Shown: in pieces, positions 45,006 to 56,393 of the stretch
Position numbering within the stretch: position 1 is the stretch's first letter
How the letters are laid out: every line of letters starts with the position of its first letter
Assembly (NCBI GenBank): GCA_030765065.1
Contig: CM060978.1
Span: 218,321,498 to 218,385,497 of the forward strand
Reading direction: 5' to 3'
Length of the DNA: 64,000 bases
From: Deroplatys truncata
Taxonomy: Eukaryota; Arthropoda; Insecta; Mantodea; Mantidae
Translations under genes and position numbers: made by a program
Notes under the pieces: model-generated
What the model saw: the letters and a program-made list of their open reading frames with translations, nothing else
What the model was told of the DNA's origin: nothing
Database searches by the model: none

Positions 45006-45560
45006 ACCTTCTCTACTACGTATAGTAAGTAGGGAAAGTATTGTATTCCACCCATATCGTGATTTCACCGGAAATACATGTTTTGAGGCCCTTGAATACA
45101 AAAAAGGCATTTTTAGAAAAAGGTCTGTGTGTATGTGTGTGTGTCTGTGAACAGCATAACTCAAAAACGAAACGTGCGATGAATACCAAACTTGGTATCT
45201 AAGTTCTACTAAAGATGCGACATGAAGATTTTAAAGAAAATCCCCCAACCCCAAAACTACCCTATGCATAAACGATTTTTCGAAAATTTTGATTTTCTAT
45301 AAAATAGCTCTAACAACTATTCTGAATATATTGAATTTTGGGGGAATAGCGCGTAAAGCCCCCTTCATTTGGAAGACATTTTGTATAATCTTATATAAAC
45401 GGTAAACGTTAAGCGATACACGAAAACGTACCACACAAAAAATGTAGATCCCTTTAAAACACAAAATTTATTTCAAATAATTTTTTGTGGCATAAGCCTT
45501 TTCCGAGATATGAACCATTAATGGTTTGAACTGTTCAATACTTAGCCATTTTTTAGTCTT
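45006..45560 (+). repeat. Dispersed repeat family B, copy 3
   Basis: The most complete copy: ACCTTCTCTACTACGTATAG start, GT-rich run at 45120-45150, AACTTGGTATC, AAAGATGCGACA, AAACGTTAAGCGATA and GTGGCATAAGCC in order. No coding potential. Confidence 0.65.
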
Positions 45561-45729
45561 GTCAATAGCAGTTGTTCTCGCGATTCCATTGAAACAGTAT
45601 GGAATTTTAAGACCGGCGTAGAACGTCCAGTTATTAAACAATTGACTATCGCTGTTCTCCTTATATCTATAACGAAATGTGTAATGAGAATTTATGTAAA
45701 AGTTTAGTTGGATATAAAACATGTCTGAT

Positions 45730-45900
45730 GTGTTAAGTTCACATGACTTTCTCTACCCTTTATCGCTTACTAGTGGGTATATAGACTATTCCTGCTAAAG
45801 TTTATTTTTCTATCTACTTCATTTTAGTATAAATAAACCTTTGCAGAAATAGCTGCATTACACATTTCGTTATATATATATAGAAAAGGAACAGTGAAAG
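45730..45900 (+). repeat. Dispersed CACATGACT-type repeat, second piece
   Basis: GTTCACATGACTTTCTCTAC, then TATCGCTTACTAGTG and TTCTATCTACTTC, matching the 44690-45005 pieces. Confidence 0.5.
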
Positions 45901-47650
45901 TCAAATGTTTAAGAACTGGACGCTAAATGCTGGCCTTAGAATTCCATACTGTTTCCATGCAATTACGAGAAACAACTACTTAGTAGAGAAAGTAAAAATG
46001 TACATGTTGATCCAGATGAGCTGCCCATCGAACGAATTTTGGTCATTACTTTGTACCATTCGATCACAAATTAGCTCGTGCATACGGGCAAGTTGGTGTA
46101 CTGGAGTTCGAGCGGTGTCCCACTCTTCAGTCCATTCCGTTTGTTATACGAAACGAGTTGGTGTATCACTTTTTGTTAGAATACCCAGTGTGGCCAGTTG
46201 CGAGGCAAAGCCTCAATATGTTTACTTCACTGGCGTTGTTCCGCAGCCTTAGTTCTCCCGATATTGCGGTATAGAATCCAGTGATACAAGGGAAATGTTT
46301 TCTTAAAATTAAATGAAAGGGTTATCAATTAGAACATAAAACCGGAATAAGCGACATATGGAACAGCTTCGGGATTATTGTCGATAAAACGACAATAATA
46401 ATAATAATATAAAATGATAATCATAATAAATCATGTTAATAATAACGAGTGTTGAAGTATTCTTATATTGTAGCGTATGTGTGTGTACTGTTGCGTCGGA
46501 CACATTATTACTGTGTATAATATTATTGAGCTAATTGTTGTGTTTGTGTGTTAAGTTCTTGTCCGGCGTGGCAATTCCATCTTCCTTTTTTGGGGGTGAA
46601 GGCAAGTCGAGGACAGAGTCTCTTGTGTGGCAGCTTGGCGTCACTTGTAGCCAGAGTCTAATGTAGGTTTTCAGAGATGTTTGCGTGTGTGTGATGGGTG
46701 TGTGAGCGTGGGACATCACCCCCAGTGTTCTTCTGTAACCCTTTGTGTATAATGTAGGGTACCTTGTTAAGTATAATAAATCAGAGGTAAATGTGAATTT
46801 ATGTATTTTTGGATGTTCTAAATATCCCACGCCCGCTTAGCTTTGCGCAGCAGATTCCTGCTATCTTTCGTTGGCCACTGATACTACGTCCCCAAATGTT
46901 TATGCCGGGGTAACTAATTTTAATATTTTAGCTGCAAACCCTTTGGCCTCACGCCGGTATATAACAATATTTAGTTATAAGAAAACTCTCTTTGGTTTCA
47001 TGTTTATAATATTTGTGTTTTCGTATTGTAAAACATTCAAGTACTCTCAAGTATCGTTAGTTTTCCATTAGAGATTTTTTCCATTACGGAGTTCATTCTC
47101 AGGTTTGTTAATTTGGGTCGCGTTACACCAAAACGGAATTTTAAGTACAACATTTTTATGAGTAGTGAACTTAATGGTATAAATTTTTAATATAAAGCAA
47201 CAACTTTTGAATTAATTAATCTTATTTATGTTAAATTTTGGTGGTACTATAATTTTTAATGAGTGTTGTGGAATTTATCGAGTTCAAAGAATAAGCATAA
47301 TTTAATTTATTATAATTTTATATTTATAAAATTCGTAATGCTCATTCAACTACATGTTTATACGCATTACTCTGAATTATGTGTATAAACATGAGTGAAA
47401 TTGTATGTGGAACTTGTGTAATATTTATTTTGCAACAGATTTTAAAGTATGTTTTGCTTAGGGGATGGCAGATAGAAGAATGAGCTTTTGTAAGAATAGC
47501 TTGTAGAAGAGTGAGAAGACAAAGTAATATGAGTGTAACAATTAAGATTGATTTATCTATATCCTTTGATGTAAGTCTTGTTCATAACATAAATTGTTTT
47601 ACTTTGTTTTGTTTTCTTATGAATGAAATATTTAATGATAAAGTGTGCTT
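45901..47650. other. No recognisable gene
   Basis: An (AAT)n run at about 46389-46411. A 115-codon frame at 45905-46252 has no recognised domain. Confidence 0.4.
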
Positions 47651-48567
47651 TGAGGCAGTATTTTTAACACTTAAATAATTTCAGTCTAATTATATAATAT
47701 ATATAAATTCAATAACAGCCCGCTTTAAAGCAATATGTGTATGTAACAATATATAAAGGTGTATATTACAGTGATTGTATATGTTTATATTATTGTATCC
47801 ATGTGTAATAATGTTATGTGAATATATTACATGATTTAATAATGTAGGAGCTGTGAGAATAATAAGTTAAAAAGTTGCTAACAATGAGGTAACCTTGAGG
47901 AAATAATGAGTAAGATAGTTTAATAATGCTATTAGTCATTATTGGAGCAACGATAATGTAATTTTTGTGACAGTTTATAAAATAGCCAATCAAAAACCAG
48001 TAAAAGCTTTAGTTAAATGAAGGTATTCTATTGGAGTAGGATTAGCCAATCAGAAACTGAAAAGGAGAAAATTTTACAAATTTAGAGTTTAGTTGGTTGC
48101 AGACAGCGTTACTAACCACACGCAAAAAGTGTCCACAAGAAATTTAATACGTATTCATGTGAGACGAAAAATAGTTTACGTGTTAAAAAGTGCAAGTAAT
48201 TAATTAAAGAATCTCACAGCTCTCTATATCAGTGAAGTGTTATTTAAATCGTGTCAAGCATTAATAAAAGGAGTGAAGTAAAATTATAATGTGTGTAAGC
48301 CTACATCCTTGTCGCACCACAACCCTGCTAAGAGAAACGTGTCTCTAACAATAATACTGACGCAGCCGAGGCAAACATAAATATTTAATACTTAAATAAA
48401 CAGTCAAATTACAAAGTTTATATTTTTAAATTTGGGATGAAGGCTACCGGGTACCATACATGCGGTTGCAACTACTTCAAGTTCGGCTCCCCAACAATTC
48501 AACTACAATACAACTCCTACTTCAAATCGGCTTTTCCACATGTAGCAGAAATAAACTATCAAGTTCA
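47651..48567 (+). repeat. LTR-like repeat family A, copy 3
   Basis: Starts TGAGGCAGTATTTTTAACAC, ends AAGTTCA. CCAAT-like AGCCAATCA twice, then GTGTGAGAC-like and CTCTATATCAGTGAAGTG blocks and AATAAAAGG near 48262. Primer-site-like motifs follow. Confidence 0.6.
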
Positions 48568-48570
48568 AAT

Positions 48571-48590
48571 TGGTGCCCAAAACGTGGGGC
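48571..48590 (+). other. Primer-binding-site-like motif after LTR A
   Basis: TGGTGCCCAAAACGTGGGGC three bases after the LTR end. It recurs as TGGTGCGCAAAACGTGGGGC at 48615-48634, and a weaker relative (CGGCTCCCCAACA) lies at 48483. Confidence 0.55.
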
Positions 48591-48849
48591 TAATAAAATA
48601 CTTTCTTCATTTTGGTGCGCAAAACGTGGGGCAAACTATAACAATAAGGATAAAACAACAACTTCAGTTTCTAACTGGATCGCTTTAGAATTTATATTAA
48701 TTTCTACCTTTAACTCGTCAGTGTTTCAAAGCTGTTATGGCATAACGCGCTTACTAGTTATTGTTATAGATAATATTTAAGTACTGAAAAACAGAAGTTC
48801 ACTTGATCCCTCACTTGTTTCCGCTTAGAGTTTGTATACCACTGTGCTC

Positions 48850-49165
48850 CTAGCCGTATGCAACTTCTGTCGATAATAAAATTTAACAAAGCCATGACGA
48901 TACCAACCTTAATACTCGTATATGGATCGGAAACACTGATTCTTTAAAGAGACAAATCTGAACTGCTGGAGGCAGAAATGAGGCTTTTGAGGTTAACAAC
49001 CACATATAATAAAAAACACAATCCGTAATGGGACAAAAAAGAAATAAATCATACAACTCATACGTTCAGAGAGAATTTTAAAAATCATTTGGATAAAATG
49101 GCAGTTAATAAAATTCTTAGAATGGCACTTAAAGGAAATACGAGTAGACCAATGGGCCGAACTTG
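48850..49165 (+). pseudogene. LINE reverse-transcriptase C-terminal scrap
   Basis: KIKFNKAMTIPTLI then YGSETL, then LEAEMRLLRLTT and later KMAVNKILRMALKGNTSRP, broken by stops and shifts. This is the layout found after the palm domain of insect LINEs. Clade not assigned. Confidence 0.55.
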
Positions 49166-49169
49166 AAAT

Positions 49170-49986
49170 TTTTGAAGGTCTTTAATAAGAAGGAGAAGAG
49201 AAGGAGGAAGAGGATTGCAATAACCGAAAAGTACCTCAGTCGGAGAGTAGATTCCGCCGGAATTCACACCGGACAACTCCTATTCTTTTTTATGACGCTT
49301 TGTCGGTAAAGTATAACAAATAAATGAATAACACGGAGTTCTACAGATGCTTTCATGGATTCTTATTGGTTTCTGAGAACAAACTTGATTTATGAACATC
49401 TATCGTAAACACTCTTGTTTGAAGAGACAGAAAATACTTATGTTCGTCTTGTTACATTTCATGGAATGCACTCTGTGTTTAACTTGTTGAAGGAGCGGGA
49501 CACATTCGGAGCTGTAAGACAAAGTAAACGTGGGGAATATAGGGACTGGCAGGAAGTAGAGATTAGCCCAAGGCAAATGACGCCACGCAGGAATTTGTGG
49601 TTTTGATTTTGGCAGAACCTGGCGCCACCCACGCTCCTCGCGCTTGTGTAAGCGAGGCACAAAGATGTTGCAGGCAGGAAGTCTGTGGGAGACAGCTCAT
49701 ATCTCGTTAGTACTACGGTTTCTAACACTTGCTCAAGTTTACCTCAAGAGAAACCTGATGATAACATTATCTATTGGCATGCGCGTGACAAAAGGGAAGC
49801 GTTTGGTGTTAATAGTCGTATCTAAACGCGGAGCTATAACATCTGCTTTTGTGATAGAGAAACGGTAACTTCGGTTTGTGTTCCAGCAGTATGCTTTTGT
49901 GTTTGATTTTTCAACAGCTTGTTCATTCAGTAACAATCGCCATTTTATGTCATTTTCTTCATTTCTTCTTATTCTTCTGCTACCTT
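49170..49986. other. No recognisable gene
   Basis: Short opposing open frames near 49400-49870 without recognised domains. Lies between two direct LTR A copies. Confidence 0.4.
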
Positions 49987-50862
49987 TGAGGCAGTATTTT
50001 TAACACTTAAACGATATCAGTCTAATTATATAATATAAAATATAATAACAGCCCGCCTTAAAGCAACATGTGTATAACATATAAAATGTAACAGTCATTG
50101 TATAATGTTTATATTACTATGCACATGTTTAATAATGTTATGTGAATGTATTACGTAATTTAACAATGTAGGAGCCGAAAGTTTCCAACAATGAGGTAAC
50201 AATGAGGTAACCTTGAGGCAATAATGAATTGGAAAGTTTAATAATGCTACTAGTAATTCTTGGAGCAATAATAATGTAATATTTAAAACAGTTTATAAAT
50301 AGCCAATCAACAACTAGAAAAACCTTAAGTTAAATAAAAATACTCTATTGGAGTAGGATTAGCCAATCAGAGACTTGAAATAGAGACATTTACAATTTTA
50401 AGCGGTAGAAGCCAGTTGCTAGAAGGAAACGTTCCTGAGGAGTTCGCTCGGTACGTATTAAGTGTGAGACATATAAAATTTCATTACGGCGAGAATATTA
50501 TAAAGTTTACTTATTAACAAGTGCAAGTAATTAATAAATAATCTCACAGCTATCTATATCAGTGAAGTGTTGTTTAATCGTGTGAAGGATTAATAAAAAG
50601 AGTGAAGTAAAAATTATAATTTCTGTTAAGCCTACATTGTTTAACCGCATCACCCCCTGATAAGAGATACATGTTTCTACAAATTAATAATGACGCAGCC
50701 GAGGCAAACAAATATATATATAATATTTAAAGAAACATAAAAATACAAAATTTATTCCTAAACGTTGGTGCGAAGGCCACCGGAAACTTTGTACCATACG
50801 TTGGGCAGTTACTTCATCAAGTTTGGCTCCCCAACAGTGGAACTATGATACACCCTTCTTCA
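49987..50862 (+). repeat. LTR-like repeat family A, copy 4
   Basis: Starts TGAGGCAGTATTTTTAACAC, ends CTTCTTCA, followed by the primer-site-like TGGCGGCCAAAGTGTGGTGC at 50866. In direct orientation to copy 3, 1.42 kb away, but no polypurine tract precedes it. Confidence 0.6.
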
Positions 50863-50899
50863 AATTGGCGGCCAAAGTGTGGTGCTAATAACGCAAAGA

Positions 50900-51290
50900 T
50901 AATCTATCTTCAGCTTCCACGTATTACATCCAAAGGCCTCTTCCGATGTTAATCCCATCTTTTAGCTCATTTACTTACATCTCTACCCGCTTAGGATATA
51001 TTGCAATACCCTCTTTGGGATATTTTATAATGCATCCTTTCAAGACGTTCTTCCTCCAGCTTTCATTGTCTAATTTTTTTAATTTACAAAGATTGTATTT
51101 AATTTGTCCCTAATTTCCTGATTTCCTTTACTCTAGCTTTTAGTACTACATCCTTTAACTCATCTAAAACAAAAGCATTTCGTTTGTTTGGACATGCTTT
51201 AAGCTGTTCTTTCTCACAACCCAGAATTCACTACCATAAAGTGGAACAGAGATAGAAACGATCATAAAAAATTGAAATTTAATCATTTGT
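50900..51290 (-). pseudogene. LINE polymerase C-terminal scrap
   Basis: On the minus strand SVPLYGSEFWVVRKN and later KKLDNESWRKNVLKG can be read between stops. Same protein region as the pieces at 22780 and 48850, but clearly diverged. Confidence 0.45.
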
Positions 51291-51405
51291 ATGAAATTAT
51301 TAAGTGTAGTTTGCGGCTGTATCTCCTCCTGTCCTTTGTTGTGGGTGTTTTTTAATGCCCGTTGCTCGCGGCTTACCTTGCTGCATCCTCCACGTTGGCT
51401 CCAGA

Positions 51406-52393
51406 TGTTCGCAGTATGCTGGTTCTCTGCATTTTTTATCCTCGGCTAGCTGCAGTAATTTTTAAACTATGTGGGAGCATGGACTTATCCTTGGTAAAGA
51501 AAACGTAGATCCCGGGTGGTGGTAAAGGGTAAAATAGGCGTGCTTTAGTTATGGAAAGACGACACTGCTGTTTCTTTTATTTTGCTACTTCTCGTAGTAC
51601 CCAATACTGATATTGCCGCCGTTAAAACACTGTCCAATGCTGTTGAAACACGGCGCGGATATGACGCGAAGTTTATATATGCTTATTAAATCTCTTTACG
51701 CGTAGCGATTCTTATGTGTGTTGCGAAAACTGTCTTAATACACTTTTGGCGCGATATCTCTTAAACATCCTGCAGCATCTCTCCCTACCTGTAGGTTTAG
51801 CAAAATGTCCCTCGACCAAATGACAAATGACCCCGAATTTGTTCCTCGCAGATCCATTTATAGTCGCAGTCTTCTGGGACTGCTTCCTTTCCTATTGGTC
51901 CAGTTTTAGCGCCACTCATCGAGTCTCACTATTTCATATAAACTTACAGGGATCTCATTGGTCTAAGTTTAACATAAATCGCGGCTTTTCCTAAATTTAC
52001 CGTTAAGATTGTTCTCTCTCTCACTTGGTCACGGCGAATTATCGTATAAAGGAACAAAGACTCTACACCCTCGCTGTATGAACAATGCCCCTGCGACCAG
52101 AGAGACATCGTAAAACTAGACTTTCTGCCTTCGAAGACACTATTCCTGTAGCTAAGACATTTCGTCGTGGACAGTATTTTAACATAGCGCTTAAATTATT
52201 TACATTAAACAATTCATAACTCCTCTAATATTAGTAACCTAAATACAGACATATCGTTAAATCACCCTTCTTAAACTATACAAGCAGTAAAAGAAAAAGA
52301 TATATACATAGTATGATTTAACATCAATAAAAATTAATAAATCAAATTATCTATAATTACATTTCTCGGGCTCGGCCTAGAGTTGCCGTTTCA
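51406..52393 (-). repeat. LTR-like repeat family B, copy 2
   Basis: Inverted copy of 21397-22399: begins TGAAACGGCAACTC at 52393 and ends GCGAACA at 51406. The primer-site-like TGGAGCCAACGTGGAGGATG follows at 51384-51403. 988 bp. Confidence 0.6.
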
Positions 52394-52479
52394 ATTTGTG
52401 TGCTTTGTCTTTTTAGTGGTGTTTAACACCGTTCTTACTACATAAGGCAACATAGGCCGTGGATACAATGATACATGCA

Positions 52480-52675
52480 ATGAAATGAAGGTTTGGGAAA
52501 GAAGATGTTCCAGGCCTATATTTAGGTTACTCCCCTGGAATTTGCCGTTATGAGAACTGAGGAAAATCTAGAAAAAACCTCAATCAAGGGAGATGGTCAT
52601 GGCGGGATTTGTACCGTAGATCCCCGAATACGAGTCTCACACGTTACCGGTGGAGCCATCTCACTCGGCCATAAT
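52480..52675 (-). mobile_element. tRNA-derived SINE, family 1, copy 3
   Basis: Minus strand: GAGTGAGATGGCTCCACCGG, ACGTGTGAGACTCGTATTCG, then a degraded B-box and a body ending near 52480. A GT/GA run follows at 52677-52698. Confidence 0.6.
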
Positions 52676-52699
52676 ATGTGTGTGTGTGTGTGAGAGAGA

Positions 52700-53090
52700 G
52701 TTAATCTAGTCCCGAAAACTACTTAATCAGTTTTGATAACTCTTTCACCGTTGTAAAGTAATGCTATTTCCTGCAGAGATACGCTACAGATTCCGACTCC
52801 AAATAGCTAAAATACTAAACAGGATTTACAAGGTCTGAATATTAGAATTCGAACGTCTTGGGATCATGAAAGAACACGCTTTTGAAGGTGGCCTTGACAT
52901 TGAGAATGACATGGAGAAGAAAATGATGGTTGTAACTCCACAACAAATACGTGTAAAAATGAAAGGAAGGTTGCTGTTATTTCATTCCACGCAATATACT
53001 GGATGAGTCGGTTAAGATATTAAGAGTAGGTTGGACGGCCTACCTGTTCAGGGGCATTGTCTCCTCGGGAACTGATATTACTGTGTAGTT
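52700..53090. other. No recognisable gene
   Basis: A short stretch without recognised repeats or coding signal. Confidence 0.4.
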
Positions 53091-53094
53091 ACAA

Positions 53095-53450
53095 CACGTA
53101 CTCCCACCGAGGCGGACCGGGTTCAATCCCAGGGACCTGCATGTAGGATTTGTGGTGGACGAAGCGGCGTCTGGGCGGGTTTTCTCCGGGTTCTCCGGTT
53201 TCCCCCGCCATTCATTCCACCAACTGCTCCATTATCACCTTTCCTTTCATCCATTTCACCAACATTTTGCTTCATCCACTTCCTTCATCCCATACCAGGC
53301 ATCGGGCTGATCACCCATCCTGGATGTTCTGTCTGATCCATGAGTGTCTGCTCCTCGACGGGCCTCTGACCCCAGGCGCCCGCCTGTAAGTTCTGGGGGG
53401 TGTAAGTCCTACATAAGAGGAGGGTAAACAGATAATGAATGAATGAATAC
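53095..53450 (+). mobile_element. SINE, family 3
   Basis: B-box-containing ACCGGGTTCAATCCCAGGGA at 53117, then TTTTCTCCGGGTTCTCCGG, a CCATTTCACCAA-type middle and a tail with (GAAT)n at 53436-53447. Open frames through it are incidental. Confidence 0.55.
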
Positions 53451-53654
53451 AACACGTAGCTTCCTGGAGGACACATGCTGAGGGTTGGTAACTATGTGAC
53501 TCGCGCTGCCTTATTATGACAGTTCTTACCCGTGTTACCATGGAGCGGTCACGATACGGAAGCAACAGATTTATATGTTTTTAAATAGGTCAACGTAATG
53601 ACAGACAAGCACAGAACTTTATAGCCAAAGGTTTCCAGTTGGATGACTGGACTA

Positions 53655-53677
53655 CTTTCTTCTTCTTCTTCTTCTTC

Positions 53678-53708
<31 letters not shown>

Positions 53709-53720
53709 TATCATCATCAC
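53655..53720. repeat. (CTT)n/(ATT)n compound microsatellite
   Basis: TTCTTCTTCTTC followed by TTATTATTATTA and a few ATC units. Confidence 0.9.
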
Positions 53721-54119
53721 TTGGAGCAACTAGCGAAACCGTGGTCGGCTGCATGAGTCAAATCGACCAGGGCGCGTGCGACAGAAAGCGCCCGTAGTTG
53801 TAAATGCCTTAAAAGTGCCTGTTGCCATAAATCCTCATAAAGCTGCAGAGCTGTTGCACATGAGTAGGACGGATCTTGTTTAGAAGATCATCCCTGAGTT
53901 TTCTGCCACTGTAGTGATCAGAGAATAGGCCACGCAAGCTACTCTCAGTATATATTGGAACCACCAGTCTCTAACAGATCCTGCCCGAAGACCCGTCCCA
54001 CTACTGGAGCTGCCCACATAGAACAATAAACGTCCCGCTGAACTAGACAGCTTACGGAACACTTTCCTTGGTGCGAGCATCCTCGCTATCGTCCCGAACC
54101 GCCTCTCATGAAACCTGGA

Positions 54120-54330
54120 AGCCTAGTTATAATATGAGAAGGAAACGAAATGAAAGAAAAACAGGGAAAGGAAATCCTGGTAGAAAGCAACCCCAGCTTC
54201 ACCTGCCGACCAGAGAAAATTATGAAAATCCCGAGGTGGGAGTGGACGGTCGACAGGAAGCGAATCCAGGACTTCCCGAGTGGATCTTCACAAATTATTA
54301 TGGAGCCATCTCCCTCGGTAATGATTGTTA
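54120..54330 (-). mobile_element. tRNA-derived SINE, family 1, copy 4
   Basis: Minus strand: CCGAGGGAGATGGCTCCATA, AAGATCCACTCGGGAAGTCC, B-box-like GGATTCGCTTCC, then a body with GATTTCCTTTCCCTG. Confidence 0.6.
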
Positions 54331-54334
54331 TTAA

Positions 54335-55330
54335 AATATTCAACCACTTTCCATTTTGGTTTTCAGTAGTGGTTCAGAGTTCTATAGCGACTTTCCTTAC
54401 AAAACGTAACTTTTATTTGATATTTTCAGGAAGGGTATATACGTTTATTTACAATATTGGACCTAAAGATGATTCATTTCCAAAATATTTGATTAAAAGC
54501 ATACTTCATTATATTTTATACACTGACAAATTATTGTACTTCCGGATCTGATCTCTTTCCTCACATATCATAAAAATGCCACAAGGCATTAAGTAACTTT
54601 GGAACTACAAGATTCAGCTTGTCACAGTTCTAAAACAGTCTCGCCTTTTGGCAGAAGGCCACAGAAGTACAACTAAAATAATATTGAGAAAGCTTTCTAA
54701 ACAAGTACGCGAGTTCAAAGTCCATATAATCGACACTAGCAACCAGCGTCAAAATTTAACAGGCAGAGGTACGGATGGCGTTATTGCGTAGTATATTTCA
54801 CTTCAGTTCACGTGTGTCACTTTCGGCAAGCTGCTACACTGGGCGGGATTCAGATAACAGCAATATGCGTTAAATAGCAAAATGATAGCTGTCAGTCATA
54901 ACTCATCACTTTATAGCACCTTTCCTGCAACTAAAATGAGAGATAGCTACTTCGGTCACGAAAGTAAGCCATATACAGAAATAATGGAATCGATATTACA
55001 GGCACAGCGCTATACTACCTTAACGACTTTCCTGGAGTAAACAATTGCACTTCATATTTTGTAGAACACTGAAATGGAAAAATAGTTTTCCAACATCCAA
55101 CCACATTGGTACAGATGAATAACATTTAGGGAATGTATATTTTTATGACTGGATCGATAATTATAAAGTATTTTATATGGTTCTGAAAATAAATTGTGGA
55201 ACATAATGAAATAAATTGGAATCCCGGTACATCTAGTAAGAATAATACAAAGTATGTACAAGAATAGGAGCATAACTACTAAAACAAATACATTAGACAC
55301 AGTTTACAGAATTAAAAGTTGTCCAGTACT
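54335..55330. other. No recognisable feature
   Basis: AT-rich, stops in all frames. Confidence 0.4.
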
Positions 55331-56060
55331 ATTTATATCGACATAGACAATGCCATAACGGAGTGCCAGATCCAGATAAAAAGTAGCCAACTGACAAAGA
55401 ATTTTATTCTGAATAGAGTTCTAAATGCAGACTACTAAGTGATTATTGCAAGATGGCAACAAGAATTACAAAAATCAGTATATTAAATCAGATGATAAAG
55501 ATGTATGATCTACATATATCTGTAAACAAAATAAGAATAATGGTATTTATTGTCAATGAATATAAGCGATCTAAAACAGTAATCAACAATAAACCAACTG
55601 AACAAGTTAGAATATTAAATTGTTTAGGATACAATATCACACTCATAGGAAATGAGAATTTGGAAATACAATTAAGTAAATAAAATAAAAAGGCAAGATA
55701 AGGGACGCAGATGAAGGTTTACAAAATGATTCCAATAGCTTTGGTGCTGAGAAATGAATAGTGACAAAAAATAGGAAAATGCGGTACAACCAGTGTCGAA
55801 ATATGATTTCTAAAGGAATTTGCAGGATACAATAAAATGGATAACAGGAGAAATAAAAATTCAGAGAAGAGCAAAAGATTTATAGTTTAAAAGGGAAAAA
55901 ATTGTATAAATAGAAACAATTGGAAAGAACATTTACTGAGAATGGAAGATTCAAGAATACCAGGAAAGATGTTAGACTATAACCCAAGATGGGAAAGAAG
56001 AGTAGGACATCCATATCAGAGATGGAGAGACCAGGTTTTTATTCAAGAGGGCGGGACATT
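55331..56060 (+). pseudogene. LINE polymerase C-terminal scrap
   Basis: Broken frames carry MATRITKISILNQMIKMYDL and VRILNCLGYNIT, later NWKEHLLRMEDSRIPGK and GHPYQRWRDQ, the last typical of the extreme C-terminus of many insect LINE polymerases. At least five stops or shifts. Confidence 0.6.
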
Positions 56061-56393
56061 TCAGTGATGGACCATGATGATAAATATGTAAATGTCACAC
56101 AATTCAGTTTACAGAGCATTTATTTAAGAAGCACTAAAAATATGAGGTTTTCAAGTTATAACCAAGGAGCATTCTCTTCCTTGTTGAACCAAGCTACAAA
56201 ACAATAGCTATGGTTTCCTTTAGAATTCCCCGCTATGGAAAGGCATAGCGAGTATATAATGTTTCTGTCTTCCAGAAGGTAGGAGGTGTTGAGGAATGGG
56301 TGTCATTTTAAACCCCCAGGATAAATGGAAAGCCTCATTATTAGCTGAACTGCACACCAGCGGTAAACAATTAAATACGTAACTGCGTTGACT

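Noticed and set aside
47651..50862. A complete short LTR retrotransposon made of LTR A copies 3 and 4
   Set aside because: Direct LTRs 1.4 kb apart are suggestive, but there is no polypurine tract before copy 4, no matching target duplication, and copy 4 is itself followed by a primer-site-like motif.
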